This document shows positions 1 to 7,931 of a stretch of 64,000 nt of DNA, one piece after another. Within the stretch, counting starts at the first letter, position 1. Each line of letters starts with the position of its first letter. The position numbers and the translations under genes are program-made. The stretch is from Megamonas sp. UBA1799 (GTDB lineage Bacteria > Bacillota > Negativicutes > Selenomonadales > Selenomonadaceae), in contig DCFR01000052.1 in assembly GCA_002319815.1 (NCBI GenBank), positions 1-64,000 on the forward strand, written 5' to 3'. The notes under the pieces were generated by a model. The model had not been told where the DNA came from. It saw only the letters and a list, made by a program, of their open reading frames with translations, and did no database searches.

Positions 1-600
1 ACAAGGACCTCATCCACCGCCTGCGGCGGTCCTCCTTCTCCAACGGGAGAAGGCTGAAAAACCCGCGGCAACGCGGAGTTGGGTGATGGTGGGCAAGGGT
101 AGCCGATGAATATGACGATTGGAATCGTGCCATTAGCCTTCTCCCGTTGGAGAAGGTGGCTGTGAATGCAGCGCAGCGGAGAGAACAGACGGATGAGGTC
201 CCCAGCGTAAAGTTTACTTATTGTCCTAAGTGTTACGTTACGATAAAGACAAGGACCTCCTCCACCGCTTGCGGCAGTTCTTCTTCTCCAACGGGAGAAG
301 GCTGCACAACCTGCGGCAATGCGGAATCGGGTGATGGCGGTGAGGGTAGCCCGATGAATATGACGGTTGGAAACCGTGTCCTTAGCCTTCTCCCGTTGGA
401 GAAGGTGGCTGTGAACGCAGCGCAGCGGAGAGAACAGACGGATGAGGTCCCCATCGTAAAGTTGCTTATTATCCTAAGTGTTACGCTACGAGAAAGACAA
501 GGACCTCATCCACCGTCTGCGGCGGTCTCCCTGCTTCAACGGGAGAAGGTTGTAAAATCTGCGGCAACACGGAATTGGGTGATGGCGGGCAAGTTTGCTC
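1..600. repeat. Tandem ~248-bp repeats made of MITE-like inverted-repeat elements
   Basis: Two full units and one truncated unit follow each other, starting at 1, 249 and 497. Each unit holds an element of about 197 bp bounded by GGACCTCATCC (5-15, 253-263 with one mismatch, 501-511) and its reverse complement GGATGAGGTCC (191-201, 440-450). Inside each element sit two hairpins, CCTTCTCC-AACG-GGAGAAGG (34-53) and its exact reverse complement (137-156), so the element as a whole is a long imperfect inverted repeat. The third copy loses similarity near 595. There is no transposase. Reading frames through this stretch simply translate the repeat. It resembles a non-autonomous mobile or REP-type intergenic element, multiplied in tandem. 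Confidence 0.85.
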
Positions 601-697
601 GCGATGCCGGCAGCGATGCTTGCAGCTGCGTAACGGATGACATTGGGCCGGCGCAGGCTGCTTTTTGACAATTTTTATGATAGGATTCCAACAACGA

Positions 698-725
698 TAA
701 AAGGCGGAGGCTGTTTGCCCCCGCC
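698..725 (-). terminator. Terminator downstream of trxA
   Basis: On the minus strand GGCGGGGGC and GCCTCCGCC can pair with one G-T wobble around a five-base loop, followed by TTTT. It lies just after the trxA stop codon. Confidence 0.75.
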
Positions 726-732
726 CTTGCTG

Positions 733-1041
733 TTATTTTATCATTTTAAGGATTAAATCTTTGCTTTGTACGCCGACCGATTCATTGGCGATCCGTCCGT
801 TCTTTATGATCACCAGCATGGGAATGCTCATTACATCATACCGCTGCGCCAGTTCCGGCTGTTCGTCTACGTTTACTTTGCAAACTTTGATGTCGGGATT
901 TTCGGCGGCGATTTCCGCAATGGTGGGCGCGAGCATTCGGCAGGGACCGCACCATTCGGCCCAAAAATCAATGAGCACCGGCAGCGGAGATTCCATGACT
1001 TCGGTTTGAAAATTCTCTTTGGTGACTACGGTTTCTGACAT
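733..1041 (-). CDS. trxA: Thioredoxin
   Basis: This 102-residue protein is a single thioredoxin fold of normal length. The redox-active disulfide is in WCGPC (Cys31, Cys34), preceded by the usual VLIDFWAEW strand, and the cis-proline loop is SIPML. It should act as a cytoplasmic dithiol donor that reduces protein disulfides and supports enzymes such as ribonucleotide reductase, kept reduced by a thioredoxin reductase that is not in this window. A good ribosome site (AAAGGAG) precedes the ATG. The gene stands alone, divergent from uppP, with its own promoter and terminator, so it appears monocistronic. Confidence 0.97.
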   Translation of the reverse strand: MSETVVTKENFQTEVMESPLPVLIDFWAEWCGPCRMLAPTIAEIAAENPDIKVCKVNVDEQPELAQRYDVMSIPMLVIIKNGRIANESVGVQSKDLILKMIK

Positions 1042-1078
1042 GTCTACACTCTCCTTTGAAATGAATCTTTATACCTCT

Positions 1079-1107
1079 AGTATAAGGCATATGGGAGAAT
1101 TTTTCCA
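1079..1107 (-). promoter_or_regulatory. Putative sigma-A promoter of trxA
   Basis: On the minus strand TGGAAA (-35, 1102-1107) and TATACT (-10, 1079-1084) are separated by 17 bases. They lie about 40 bases upstream of the trxA start codon. Confidence 0.5.
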
Positions 1108-1168
1108 TAATAAATCGCTTCCGGCACTGTATTCTCCAGAAAAAAACCATGCATGGGGTATTTGGCTG

Positions 1169-1177
1169 TGCTATAAT
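1169..1177 (+). promoter_or_regulatory. Putative extended -10 promoter of uppP
   Basis: TGC followed directly by a perfect TATAAT (1172-1177) fits an extended -10 element. No convincing -35 is seen 17 bases upstream. It lies 45 bases before the uppP start. Confidence 0.55.
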
Positions 1178-1221
1178 GAAGCTTGCTGTAAAATTCTATT
1201 CTGTTTAGGGAGGACTTTCTT

Positions 1222-2064
1222 GTGGACTTGAGTATTATTGAGTTGATAAAAACTGTGATTCTGGGTGTTGTTGAGGGCCTGACGGAATGGCTGCCGATCA
1301 GCAGTACAGGTCACATGATTTTGGTGGATGAATTTATCCGGTTGGATGTTTCCAAGGCTTTTATGGACATGTTTTTGGTGGTGATTCAGCTCGGTGCTAT
1401 TCTGGCCGTTGTCGTGCTGAATTTTGAGCGGCTGAATCCTTTTTCTTCATGGAAGACGCAGTATGAAAAGAAGCAGACGTTTCAGCTTTGGTATAAAGTC
1501 ATTGTTGCTTGTTTACCGGCGGCGGTCATTGGGCTGCTGTTTAACAAGTATATGGAAGAGCATTTTATGACGGCCTTGGTCGTAGCGTCCACCTTGATTT
1601 TTTATGGCATTATGTTTATTATAGTAGAAAATTATAATAAGAATCGCGAGCCCCGGGTGGTGGATTTGGATCGTCTGGATTATAAGACGGCTTTTATTAT
1701 TGGTTTGTTTCAGGTGCTGGCTTTGGTTCCGGGAACGTCCCGTTCCGGCGCCACAATTTTGGGCGGTATTTTATTTGGCGCTTCACGGTTTGTCGCTACG
1801 GAGTTTACTTTTTTCCTGGCGATACCGGTAATGTTCGGGGCCAGTTTTTTGAAATTGTTTAAATTTGGCTGGCACTATACCGGCGCTGAGGTGCTGATTT
1901 TGGTAGTCGGCATGGCAACGGCGTTTGTTGTTTCGATCTTGTCAATCAAGTTTTTGCTGCGGTATATTAAGAAGAATGATTTTAAATTGTTCGGCTGGTA
2001 TCGGATTGCTTTGGGTATTTTAGTTTTGGCGTATCTTTTCCTGGTTGGTGATCCGACGAAATAA
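1222..2064 (+). CDS. uppP: Undecaprenyl-diphosphatase (UppP/BacA family)
   Basis: The 280-residue protein matches UppP/BacA in length and motifs. This integral membrane enzyme removes a phosphate from undecaprenyl diphosphate so that the lipid carrier can be reused for peptidoglycan and other surface polymers; extra copies give bacitracin resistance. The two active-site signatures are present: [14 protein letters not shown] near residue 18 and [10 protein letters not shown] near residue 170. Several hydrophobic membrane segments surround them. The start is GTG at 1222, seven bases after AGGGAGGA. It is followed closely by the exonuclease III gene (17-base gap), so the two are probably cotranscribed, although their functions are unrelated. 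Confidence 0.95.
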   Translation: MDLSIIELIKTVILGVVEGLTEWLPISSTGHMILVDEFIRLDVSKAFMDMFLVVIQLGAILAVVVLNFERLNPFSSWKTQYEKKQTFQLWYKVIVACLPAAVIGLLFNKYMEEHFMTALVVASTLIFYGIMFIIVENYNKNREPRVVDLDRLDYKTAFIIGLFQVLALVPGTSRSGATILGGILFGASRFVATEFTFFLAIPVMFGASFLKLFKFGWHYTGAEVLILVVGMATAFVVSILSIKFLLRYIKKNDFKLFGWYRIALGILVLAYLFLVGDPTK

Positions 2065-2081
2065 GACAGGAGGGGAATTTT

Positions 2082-2837
2082 ATGAAGTTCGTCTCATGGA
2101 ATGTGAATGGCCTCAGGGCTTGTCTGGGCAAGGGGTTTATGGAGACTTTTGCCCGGCTTGATGCCGATATTTTTTGCCTGCAGGAGACAAAACTGCAGGC
2201 GGGGCAGGTTCAACTGGATTTACCCGGGTATCGTCAATATTGGAACAGTGCGGAAAAAAAGGGTTATTCGGGCACGGCGGTGTTTTGCCGGCAGGAGCCC
2301 CTGCGGGTTTCGTATGGGCTGGGGCAGGAGGAACATGATCATGAGGGACGCGTCATTACGCTGGAGTTTCCTGCTTTTTATCTGGTGACGGTCTATACGC
2401 CGAATTCCCAGCGCGAGCTGGTAAGGCTGGGTTATCGGATGACCTGGGATGATGCTTTCCGGGCTTATGTCATGCGGCTGGATACGGAAAAACCGGTTAT
2501 TTTTTGCGGCGATCTGAATGTGGCGCATGAGGAAATCGATCTCAAGAATCCCCGGACCAATCATCAAAATGCCGGTTTTACCGATGATGAGCGGGAAAAT
2601 TTCCGTTCGCTGCTGGCCGCCGGTTTTACCGATACTTTCCGGCAGTTGTATCCGGACCGGACGGGGGCGTATAGCTGGTGGTCTTATATGCGGCATGCCC
2701 GCGATACAAATGCCGGTTGGCGCATTGATTATTTTCTGATTTCCAATCGCTTGCGTGATCGGCTGGCGGACGCGGCTATTTATAATGAAATTCTGGGCAG
2801 CGATCACTGTCCGGTCGGTTTGGAATTGCATATGTAG
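2082..2837 (+). CDS. xth: Exodeoxyribonuclease III (AP endonuclease)
   Basis: The protein (251 residues) belongs to the Xth/ExoA branch of the endonuclease/exonuclease/phosphatase superfamily. It cuts DNA at abasic sites and trims 3' ends in base excision repair. Family motifs run in order: SWNVNGLRA at the N-terminus, LQETKLQ with the metal-binding Glu, [30 protein letters not shown], and the catalytic GSDHCPV close to the C-terminus. The length is normal. The start ATG follows AGGAGGGG. A strong terminator lies just downstream, so the uppP-xth transcript probably ends here. Confidence 0.96.
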   Translation: MKFVSWNVNGLRACLGKGFMETFARLDADIFCLQETKLQAGQVQLDLPGYRQYWNSAEKKGYSGTAVFCRQEPLRVSYGLGQEEHDHEGRVITLEFPAFYLVTVYTPNSQRELVRLGYRMTWDDAFRAYVMRLDTEKPVIFCGDLNVAHEEIDLKNPRTNHQNAGFTDDERENFRSLLAAGFTDTFRQLYPDRTGAYSWWSYMRHARDTNAGWRIDYFLISNRLRDRLADAAIYNEILGSDHCPVGLELHM

Positions 2838-2849
2838 CAGAGGATCGAT

Positions 2850-2892
2850 ATCCACCGGCTTTTTTGTGTCGGTGGATTCTTTCTTTTTGTTT
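2850..2892 (+). terminator. Rho-independent terminator after xth
   Basis: ATCCACCG (2850-2857) pairs perfectly with CGGTGGAT (2870-2877), followed by a T-rich tail. Confidence 0.85.
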
Positions 2893-2943
2893 TTGGACAG
2901 ATATGATAAAATATAGAAAGCTTACAAATGGAGGATACTGTTT

Positions 2944-3558
2944 ATGAAAATGATTGCGGGGTTAGGAAATCCCGGGAATGAATATGCCCAGACAAAGCAC
3001 AACGTCGGGTTTATGTTTGTGGATGCGTTGGCAAAGAAAATGGGGATTGAGGATAGCTGGAGAACGAGACAGGATGCTCTGGTCGCCGAGGGACATATCG
3101 GCGCGGAAAAGGTTTTGCTGGTTAAACCGCTGACCTATATGAATGAGAGCGGACGGGCGATTGGTCCGCTGCTCTCCTGGTATAAAATGACGCCGGCCGA
3201 TCTGATTGTCGTTCACGACGATATGGATATTCCGGCAGGGATGATCCGGATTCGCCGTAAAGGAAGCGCAGGCGGACATAATGGCATGAAGTCGGTGCTT
3301 TATCATGTTCAGAATGAGAATTTTGCCCGTCTGCGCATTGGGATCGGCCGTCCGCTGCCCGGCTGGACGGTGGTCAAGCATGTGCTGGCTCCGTTTCCGG
3401 ATGAGGATGCCGGAAAAATTCAGGACGCCATCGCAGCGTTATTGCCCGCAGCGGAATGTATTGTCAGTGAGGGCGTGGATTTGGCGATGAATCGATATAA
3501 TCCGCGGAAGGTGCATAAAGCGAAAACGTCAGATGGGCAGGAGGAACAACATGCATAA
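2944..3558 (+). CDS. pth: Peptidyl-tRNA hydrolase
   Basis: This 204-residue enzyme cleaves peptidyl-tRNA released by drop-off and so recycles tRNA in the cytoplasm. The family signature is clear: LGNPG near the N-terminus, the catalytic histidine in TKHNVGF, KPLTYMNESG, VVHDDMD and GSAGGHNGMKS. The C-terminal tail after residue 185 is basic and not conserved in the family. GGAGG precedes the ATG at a normal distance. The last eight bases overlap the radical SAM gene that follows, which suggests translational coupling although no functional link is known. Confidence 0.97.
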   Translation: MKMIAGLGNPGNEYAQTKHNVGFMFVDALAKKMGIEDSWRTRQDALVAEGHIGAEKVLLVKPLTYMNESGRAIGPLLSWYKMTPADLIVVHDDMDIPAGMIRIRRKGSAGGHNGMKSVLYHVQNENFARLRIGIGRPLPGWTVVKHVLAPFPDEDAGKIQDAIAALLPAAECIVSEGVDLAMNRYNPRKVHKAKTSDGQEEQHA

Positions 3559-4789
3559 GATTACCGCGCTCTATGCCGATGAACGGGGAGAGATTTTTGA
3601 TGCGCCGGGTATGGCCGGGTTGGGACGCAGCGGCGGGGAGATTGTCGAGTTGACGCCGGAGGATTTGATTCCTCTGCCGGAAAGTGCGGATCTGATGTTT
3701 TTACCGGATCGTATGGCCATGGGACGCGCGGCGGACGGCGAGATTTTGCCGGTGTGCGGCCGGGCGGTGTCGGCTATTTTACCGGCCGGGTATACGCGGC
3801 TCTATCTGCCAGCCTTTCAGAAACAGGCGGGCGCGGCGGAACTGCCTCTCTATGGGTACACGGCGGTGGTGTTGTATAAAGACGCTTTGTATACGGCGGC
3901 AATTTACACGGATGAGAACAGTAAATGGAATCCGGCTTATTATAATACCCATGACTTAAAAAAACTGGTTAAGCGGGTGCAGAAGGATTTGCCGGACAGC
4001 CGTTTGGTTGATCATCTGGCGCATTGTTCGTTAGAATGGCACTGCTGTACGGCGCAGAATCTTTTTTATCGCCGCTGGGAGGCGGGCATTCCGGTTTCTC
4101 CGGTTTGCAATGCCAATTGCTTTGGCTGCATTTCTTTGCAGCCGGCAGAATGCTGTCCGTCGCCGCAAAGCCGGATTACGTTCCGGCCGACGCCGGAAGA
4201 AATTGCGGCCATCGGCATTTATCATCTTTCGGCAGCGCCGGAGGGGATTATCAGTTTTGGACAGGGCTGCGAGGGTGAGCCTTCTTTGGCGGCGGATAAT
4301 ATTGCTGCCGGTATTCGGCAGATTCGTTCCCAGACTAAAAAGGGCCAGATTAATATCAATACCAACGCCGGCTATACCGAAGGCATTGTAAAAATTGTCG
4401 ATGCCGGGCTGGATACGATGCGGGTCAGTATCATCAGCGCCGATGCGGCGTCGTATGCTGCGTATTATCGCAGTAACTATGCGCTGGATCAGGTCAAGGC
4501 TTCGATTCGTTATGCGTTGGATCATGGGGTTTACGTTTCGTTGAATTTGCTGTATCTTCCCGGCTTTAATGATCGTCCGGAAGAGGCGGCTGCCTGGCAG
4601 GAGTTTTTCCGTGCATTGCCGGTGCAGATGGTTCAGATCCGCAATCTTAATATTGATCCGGATGCGTTTTTGGCGATCATGCCGCCGGCACAACAGCCGG
4701 CGCTGGGGACCAAAGTGTTTTTGCAGCAGCTGCATGAGGCAGCACCGCAGATGCTGATTGGCAGTTTTAGTCATTATGTAGAAAATTAA
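3551..4789 (+). CDS. Radical SAM protein of unknown substrate
   Basis: The 412-residue protein carries the radical SAM cluster motif CNANCFGC (Cys186, Cys190, Cys193), followed by glycine-rich and strand motifs of a TIM-barrel such as GQGCEGEPSL and ININTNAGY. About 180 residues precede the cluster and match no domain I recognise. The pattern of a long N-terminal region before a CxxxCxxC is unusual, since most family members begin with the cluster. I chose ATG 3551, preceded by AGGAGG at 3539-3544, over an upstream in-frame codon at 3533. It overlaps the end of pth by eight bases. The reaction cannot be told from sequence; MoaA/PflA-like chemistry on a protein or small molecule is possible. 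Confidence 0.8.
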   Translation: MHKITALYADERGEIFDAPGMAGLGRSGGEIVELTPEDLIPLPESADLMFLPDRMAMGRAADGEILPVCGRAVSAILPAGYTRLYLPAFQKQAGAAELPLYGYTAVVLYKDALYTAAIYTDENSKWNPAYYNTHDLKKLVKRVQKDLPDSRLVDHLAHCSLEWHCCTAQNLFYRRWEAGIPVSPVCNANCFGCISLQPAECCPSPQSRITFRPTPEEIAAIGIYHLSAAPEGIISFGQGCEGEPSLAADNIAAGIRQIRSQTKKGQININTNAGYTEGIVKIVDAGLDTMRVSIISADAASYAAYYRSNYALDQVKASIRYALDHGVYVSLNLLYLPGFNDRPEEAAAWQEFFRALPVQMVQIRNLNIDPDAFLAIMPPAQQPALGTKVFLQQLHEAAPQMLIGSFSHYVEN

Positions 4790-4911
4790 AGGGCGATACG
4801 GGTTGCTGTCTTTGAACTTTTTTTTGTAAAAAAATCTTTTTAACAGGGATTTTATACGTTGAGGTTGAATTTATATAAAGCGGGATAAAATATTTCCGGG
4901 AGGGATTTTTG

Positions 4912-5697
4912 ATGATGGATGATAATGATTGGGTGGCTTTTAAACGAAAATTAAAGGGAAAAACAGAGATTGATCTTGATTTGTATAAAGAGGCTCAGAT
5001 GAAGCGGCGCATTGGTAATCTGGTGACGCGCAACGGATTTGACTCCTATACAGGTTATTTTGATCATGTGGCAAAAAACCATGTTGAGTTTGAGGCTTTT
5101 ATCGAATACCTGACGATTAACGTGTCGGAGTTCTTTCGGACGCCGGATAAGTTTTCCAAGCTGGAGACCGATGTGCTTCCGGATTTGCTGAAGCGGTCGT
5201 CCAAGCTGAATATTTGGAGCGCCGGCTGCTCTATCGGGGCGGAGCCTTATTCTATGGCGATGATCTTAAAGGAGCTGACGCCCGGCCAGAAGCACCGCAT
5301 TCTGGCCAGCGATTTGGATATCGAAATCATTGCCAAAGCTAAAAAGGGCGTCTATATGGAGAATGAGATCAAGAGTATATCATCGCAGCGGCTGCAGAAA
5401 TATTTTACCAAAGAAGCGGATGGAAAGTATGCGGTGAAACAGGAAATTAAGGACTGCATCGAATTTAAGCGGCACAATCTGCTGAAAGATTCCTTCGAGA
5501 CCGGGTTTGATTTGATTCTGTGCCGCAATGTGGTCATTTACTTTACGGAAGAAGCGAAAGATCAGTTGTATGCTGATTTTTTCCGGGCGCTGAAACCCGG
5601 CGGGATTTTGTTTGTCGGCGCTACCGAAGCAATTCTGAATTTCCGCAAGCTCGGCTATACCAGTTTCCAGCCGTTCTTTTATCAGCGTCCGATGTGA
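4912..5697 (+). CDS. cheR: CheR-type chemoreceptor protein glutamate methyltransferase
   Basis: The protein (261 residues from ATG 4912) has the two-part CheR layout. An N-terminal helical domain spans residues 1-75 and ends in the typical NVSEFFRTP. The Rossmann-type SAM-binding domain follows, with WSAGCSIGAEPYS, the ASDLD acidic strand and LCRNVVIYF. It methylates glutamates on chemoreceptors and so resets adaptation during chemotaxis. GGGAGGG lies seven bases before the ATG; a TTG three bases upstream is a less likely start. No other chemotaxis gene is next to it, so this is an isolated copy. The orphan flagellin at 54.7 kb supports a motile organism. Confidence 0.93.
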   Translation: MMDDNDWVAFKRKLKGKTEIDLDLYKEAQMKRRIGNLVTRNGFDSYTGYFDHVAKNHVEFEAFIEYLTINVSEFFRTPDKFSKLETDVLPDLLKRSSKLNIWSAGCSIGAEPYSMAMILKELTPGQKHRILASDLDIEIIAKAKKGVYMENEIKSISSQRLQKYFTKEADGKYAVKQEIKDCIEFKRHNLLKDSFETGFDLILCRNVVIYFTEEAKDQLYADFFRALKPGGILFVGATEAILNFRKLGYTSFQPFFYQRPM

Positions 5698-5724
5698 ATT
5701 CATGGATGAAGGCGGGGGTCCATT

Positions 5725-6702
5725 ATGCATTTTGCGAATCGTCAAATTGAACAAATGGATCGGGACGGATTGGAATCCTTACAGACGGAACGCCTTCAAA
5801 AGACGCTGGGCTGGGCTTTTTCCAAAAGTCCCTTTTATCGAGAAAAACTAAGGGCGGCGGGCGTACATCCCGAAGATATAAAAACTTTGCATGATATTCG
5901 CCGCTTGCCGTTCACGTGTTACAAGGAATTTCAGCGGGCGCAGATGTATGATTTTTTGACGCTGCCGCTAAGCGGTGTGGCTAGAATCAGTCTCTGGGAG
6001 CATCCGCAGCCGGTCATTAAAGTGTATACCACCGGGGATATTGCCCACAATGTGGAAATGATGACGCGGGGGTTGGTGGCTGCCGGCATTACCCGGGCTT
6101 CTGTAGTCGGGATTTTGGGTGATTTGGCGGACAGCGGTCTGATGGATATTCAGTATGCGCTGGATCTGATCGGCGCTGCGGTAGTTCCCTTGAGCACGGA
6201 TTACAACCGGGCCATGCGGCTGCTGCGGGAATCAGGGCTGGAAACGCTGGCCGGATCTTCCCGGCGGCTGCTGCAGATGATTGTTCAGGTGCAGGCGATG
6301 GGCGCGGATGTTTTGGATTATCCGTTACAGAAGATTCTTTGTCTGAACGATATGATTCAGAATCCGTTGAAATCACATATTGAAAAGCGGACGGCTACGC
6401 AGGTATATAATTTTTTTTCTTCGGCGGAGTTCGGCTGTGCCGGTATGCTTTTTCAGTGCAGCGAGCGTTCCGGGCAGCATCTGCAGGAAGATTGTTTTTA
6501 TCCTGAGATTGTTGCATTTGGCAGTGATACGGTGATTGAGGATGCGTCACAGGTGGGAGAACTGGTGGTTACCACTTTGGCAGCGGAGGCAATGCCTTTG
6601 ATCCGCTGCCGTACGGGGCAGACGGTCATGCGTCTGGAAGAGCCCTGTGCCTGCGGCCGCACGCTCATGCGGCTGGTGACGCCATTTGGACAATATAGCT
6701 GA
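5725..6702 (+). CDS. Reduced PaaK-like (phenylacetate-CoA ligase family) protein
   Basis: The 325-residue protein aligns by eye with phenylacetate-CoA ligases along its length. It starts with the helical RLQKTLGWAFSKSPFYREKL region and ends with GELVVTT...PLIRCRTG and the CACGRT segment. Family members are about 430 residues; this one stops before the mobile C-terminal domain. The ATP-binding loop SSGTTG is reduced to VYTTGD around residue 100. Loss of both suggests it may not adenylate acids in the normal way. It could be a degenerate ligase or a binding protein. It lies 27 bases after cheR. Functional assignment beyond the fold is not possible. Confidence 0.7.
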   Translation: MHFANRQIEQMDRDGLESLQTERLQKTLGWAFSKSPFYREKLRAAGVHPEDIKTLHDIRRLPFTCYKEFQRAQMYDFLTLPLSGVARISLWEHPQPVIKVYTTGDIAHNVEMMTRGLVAAGITRASVVGILGDLADSGLMDIQYALDLIGAAVVPLSTDYNRAMRLLRESGLETLAGSSRRLLQMIVQVQAMGADVLDYPLQKILCLNDMIQNPLKSHIEKRTATQVYNFFSSAEFGCAGMLFQCSERSGQHLQEDCFYPEIVAFGSDTVIEDASQVGELVVTTLAAEAMPLIRCRTGQTVMRLEEPCACGRTLMRLVTPFGQYS

Positions 6703-6722
6703 TAGAGATGGATGTATAGGGG

Positions 6723-6760
6723 GTTGCTGCAGGTAGCGGCAGCTCCTTTTCCTATTTTTG
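6723..6760 (+). terminator. Weak terminator-like hairpin between the PaaK-like gene and sbcD
   Basis: GTTGCTGC (6723-6730) can pair with GCGGCAGC (6736-6743) using two G-T pairs, followed by T-rich sequence ending in ATTTTTG. The ribosome site of sbcD lies immediately after. Confidence 0.4.
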
Positions 6761-6770
6761 TACAGGAGGG

Positions 6771-7931
6771 ATGAGAGTGCGGTTTATTCATACAGCCGAC
6801 TGGCATTTGGGGCGCTTGTTTCATGGACAGCATTTGACGGAGGATCAGTCGTATCTGCTGATGGAGTTTTTGCGCATGGTGACGGAAACAAAGGCGGAAG
6901 CCGTGATCATTGCCGGAGATATCTATGACCGGGCCGTTCCGCCGACGGAGGCCGTGGAGTTATTTGACGAGGTATTGGCTAAATTACTGCTGGAAAAAAA
7001 GGTCCGGGTGTTTTATATTGCCGGCAATCATGACAGTGCGCAGCGTTTGGACTTTGGCCGCCGGATTATGGCCGGTCAAGGTCTTTTTGTGCGCGGCAGT
7101 CTTACGCCGTCTTTGGAACCGGTCATTGTCGAGGATGCGTATGGACCTGTATATTTTCAGCTGTTTCCTTATATGGAACCAGCTGGCGTACGCGCTGTTT
7201 TTGGCGGAGATGAAGGATTGGATTTTGATGCGGCAACGGGGCGGGTCGTAGAGACCGGAGCGGCCTGCATCCCGCAGGGTGTCCGCAGCGTGGCGGTCGC
7301 GCATGCATTTTTAGCCGGCGGACAGGTGTCGGATTCTGAGCGTCCGCTCAGCGTGGGCGGTTCGAGCAACGTGAGTCCGCGTTACTATCGGCCGTTTAGT
7401 TATACGGCTCTGGGGCATTTGCATAATCCGCAGCGGGCCGGGGCTGACCATATCCGGTACAGCGGTTCGCTGATGAAATATTCTTTTGAAGAAAGCAGCC
7501 AGCAAAAGAGTTTGGCTGTGGTCGATCTGGATGCGCAGGGACAGGCGGCGGTAGAGCTGCTGCCGTTGCTGCCTAAACATGATATGCGTCGTATCCGCGG
7601 TTATTTTGACGATATTCTGCGCGATCGTGACCGCTATCCGGCCAGTGATGATTATCTGCTGGCGGAGCTCCTTGACACTGATACGATTCTGGATGTCCAT
7701 GGTAAACTGGAAACAATTTTTCCTAATCTGATGCAGATTGACCGGCCAAATCTGAATTACCGCAGCGCTCTTGCTGACGCCGGGCAGGTCCGACGCCAGC
7801 AGTCGGAAGCGGAGCTTTTTGCCGGTTTTTTTCAGGATATGACGGGAGAAGTGCTTACAGAAGCGCAGCGATCCGTGTTTGCTGAAACTGCGGACGGGGT
7901 TTTCCGCCGGGAACGGGAGGGGAAAATATGA
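6771..7931 (+). CDS. sbcD: Nuclease SbcCD subunit D
   Basis: This 386-residue protein is the Mre11-type phosphoesterase subunit of SbcCD, which opens and trims DNA hairpins and blocked double-strand ends. Metal-binding motifs run in order: HTADWHLG at the start, AGDIYDR, AGNHDS with the catalytic His, VAVAHAFLAGG and YTALGHLHNPQ. The C-terminal 120 residues correspond to the capping and SbcC-contact region. AGGAGGG precedes the ATG. The stop codon overlaps the sbcC start (ATGA), indicating translational coupling with its partner subunit. Confidence 0.97.
   Translation: MRVRFIHTADWHLGRLFHGQHLTEDQSYLLMEFLRMVTETKAEAVIIAGDIYDRAVPPTEAVELFDEVLAKLLLEKKVRVFYIAGNHDSAQRLDFGRRIMAGQGLFVRGSLTPSLEPVIVEDAYGPVYFQLFPYMEPAGVRAVFGGDEGLDFDAATGRVVETGAACIPQGVRSVAVAHAFLAGGQVSDSERPLSVGGSSNVSPRYYRPFSYTALGHLHNPQRAGADHIRYSGSLMKYSFEESSQQKSLAVVDLDAQGQAAVELLPLLPKHDMRRIRGYFDDILRDRDRYPASDDYLLAELLDTDTILDVHGKLETIFPNLMQIDRPNLNYRSALADAGQVRRQQSEAELFAGFFQDMTGEVLTEAQRSVFAETADGVFRREREGKI

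Noticed and set aside
1..600. A CRISPR array
   Set aside because: The repeat unit is about 248 bp with no short repeat-spacer pattern, and there are no cas genes.
147..668. A 173-codon frame in the repeat array
   Set aside because: It translates the repeat units twice with the same peptide and has no ribosome site or family resemblance.
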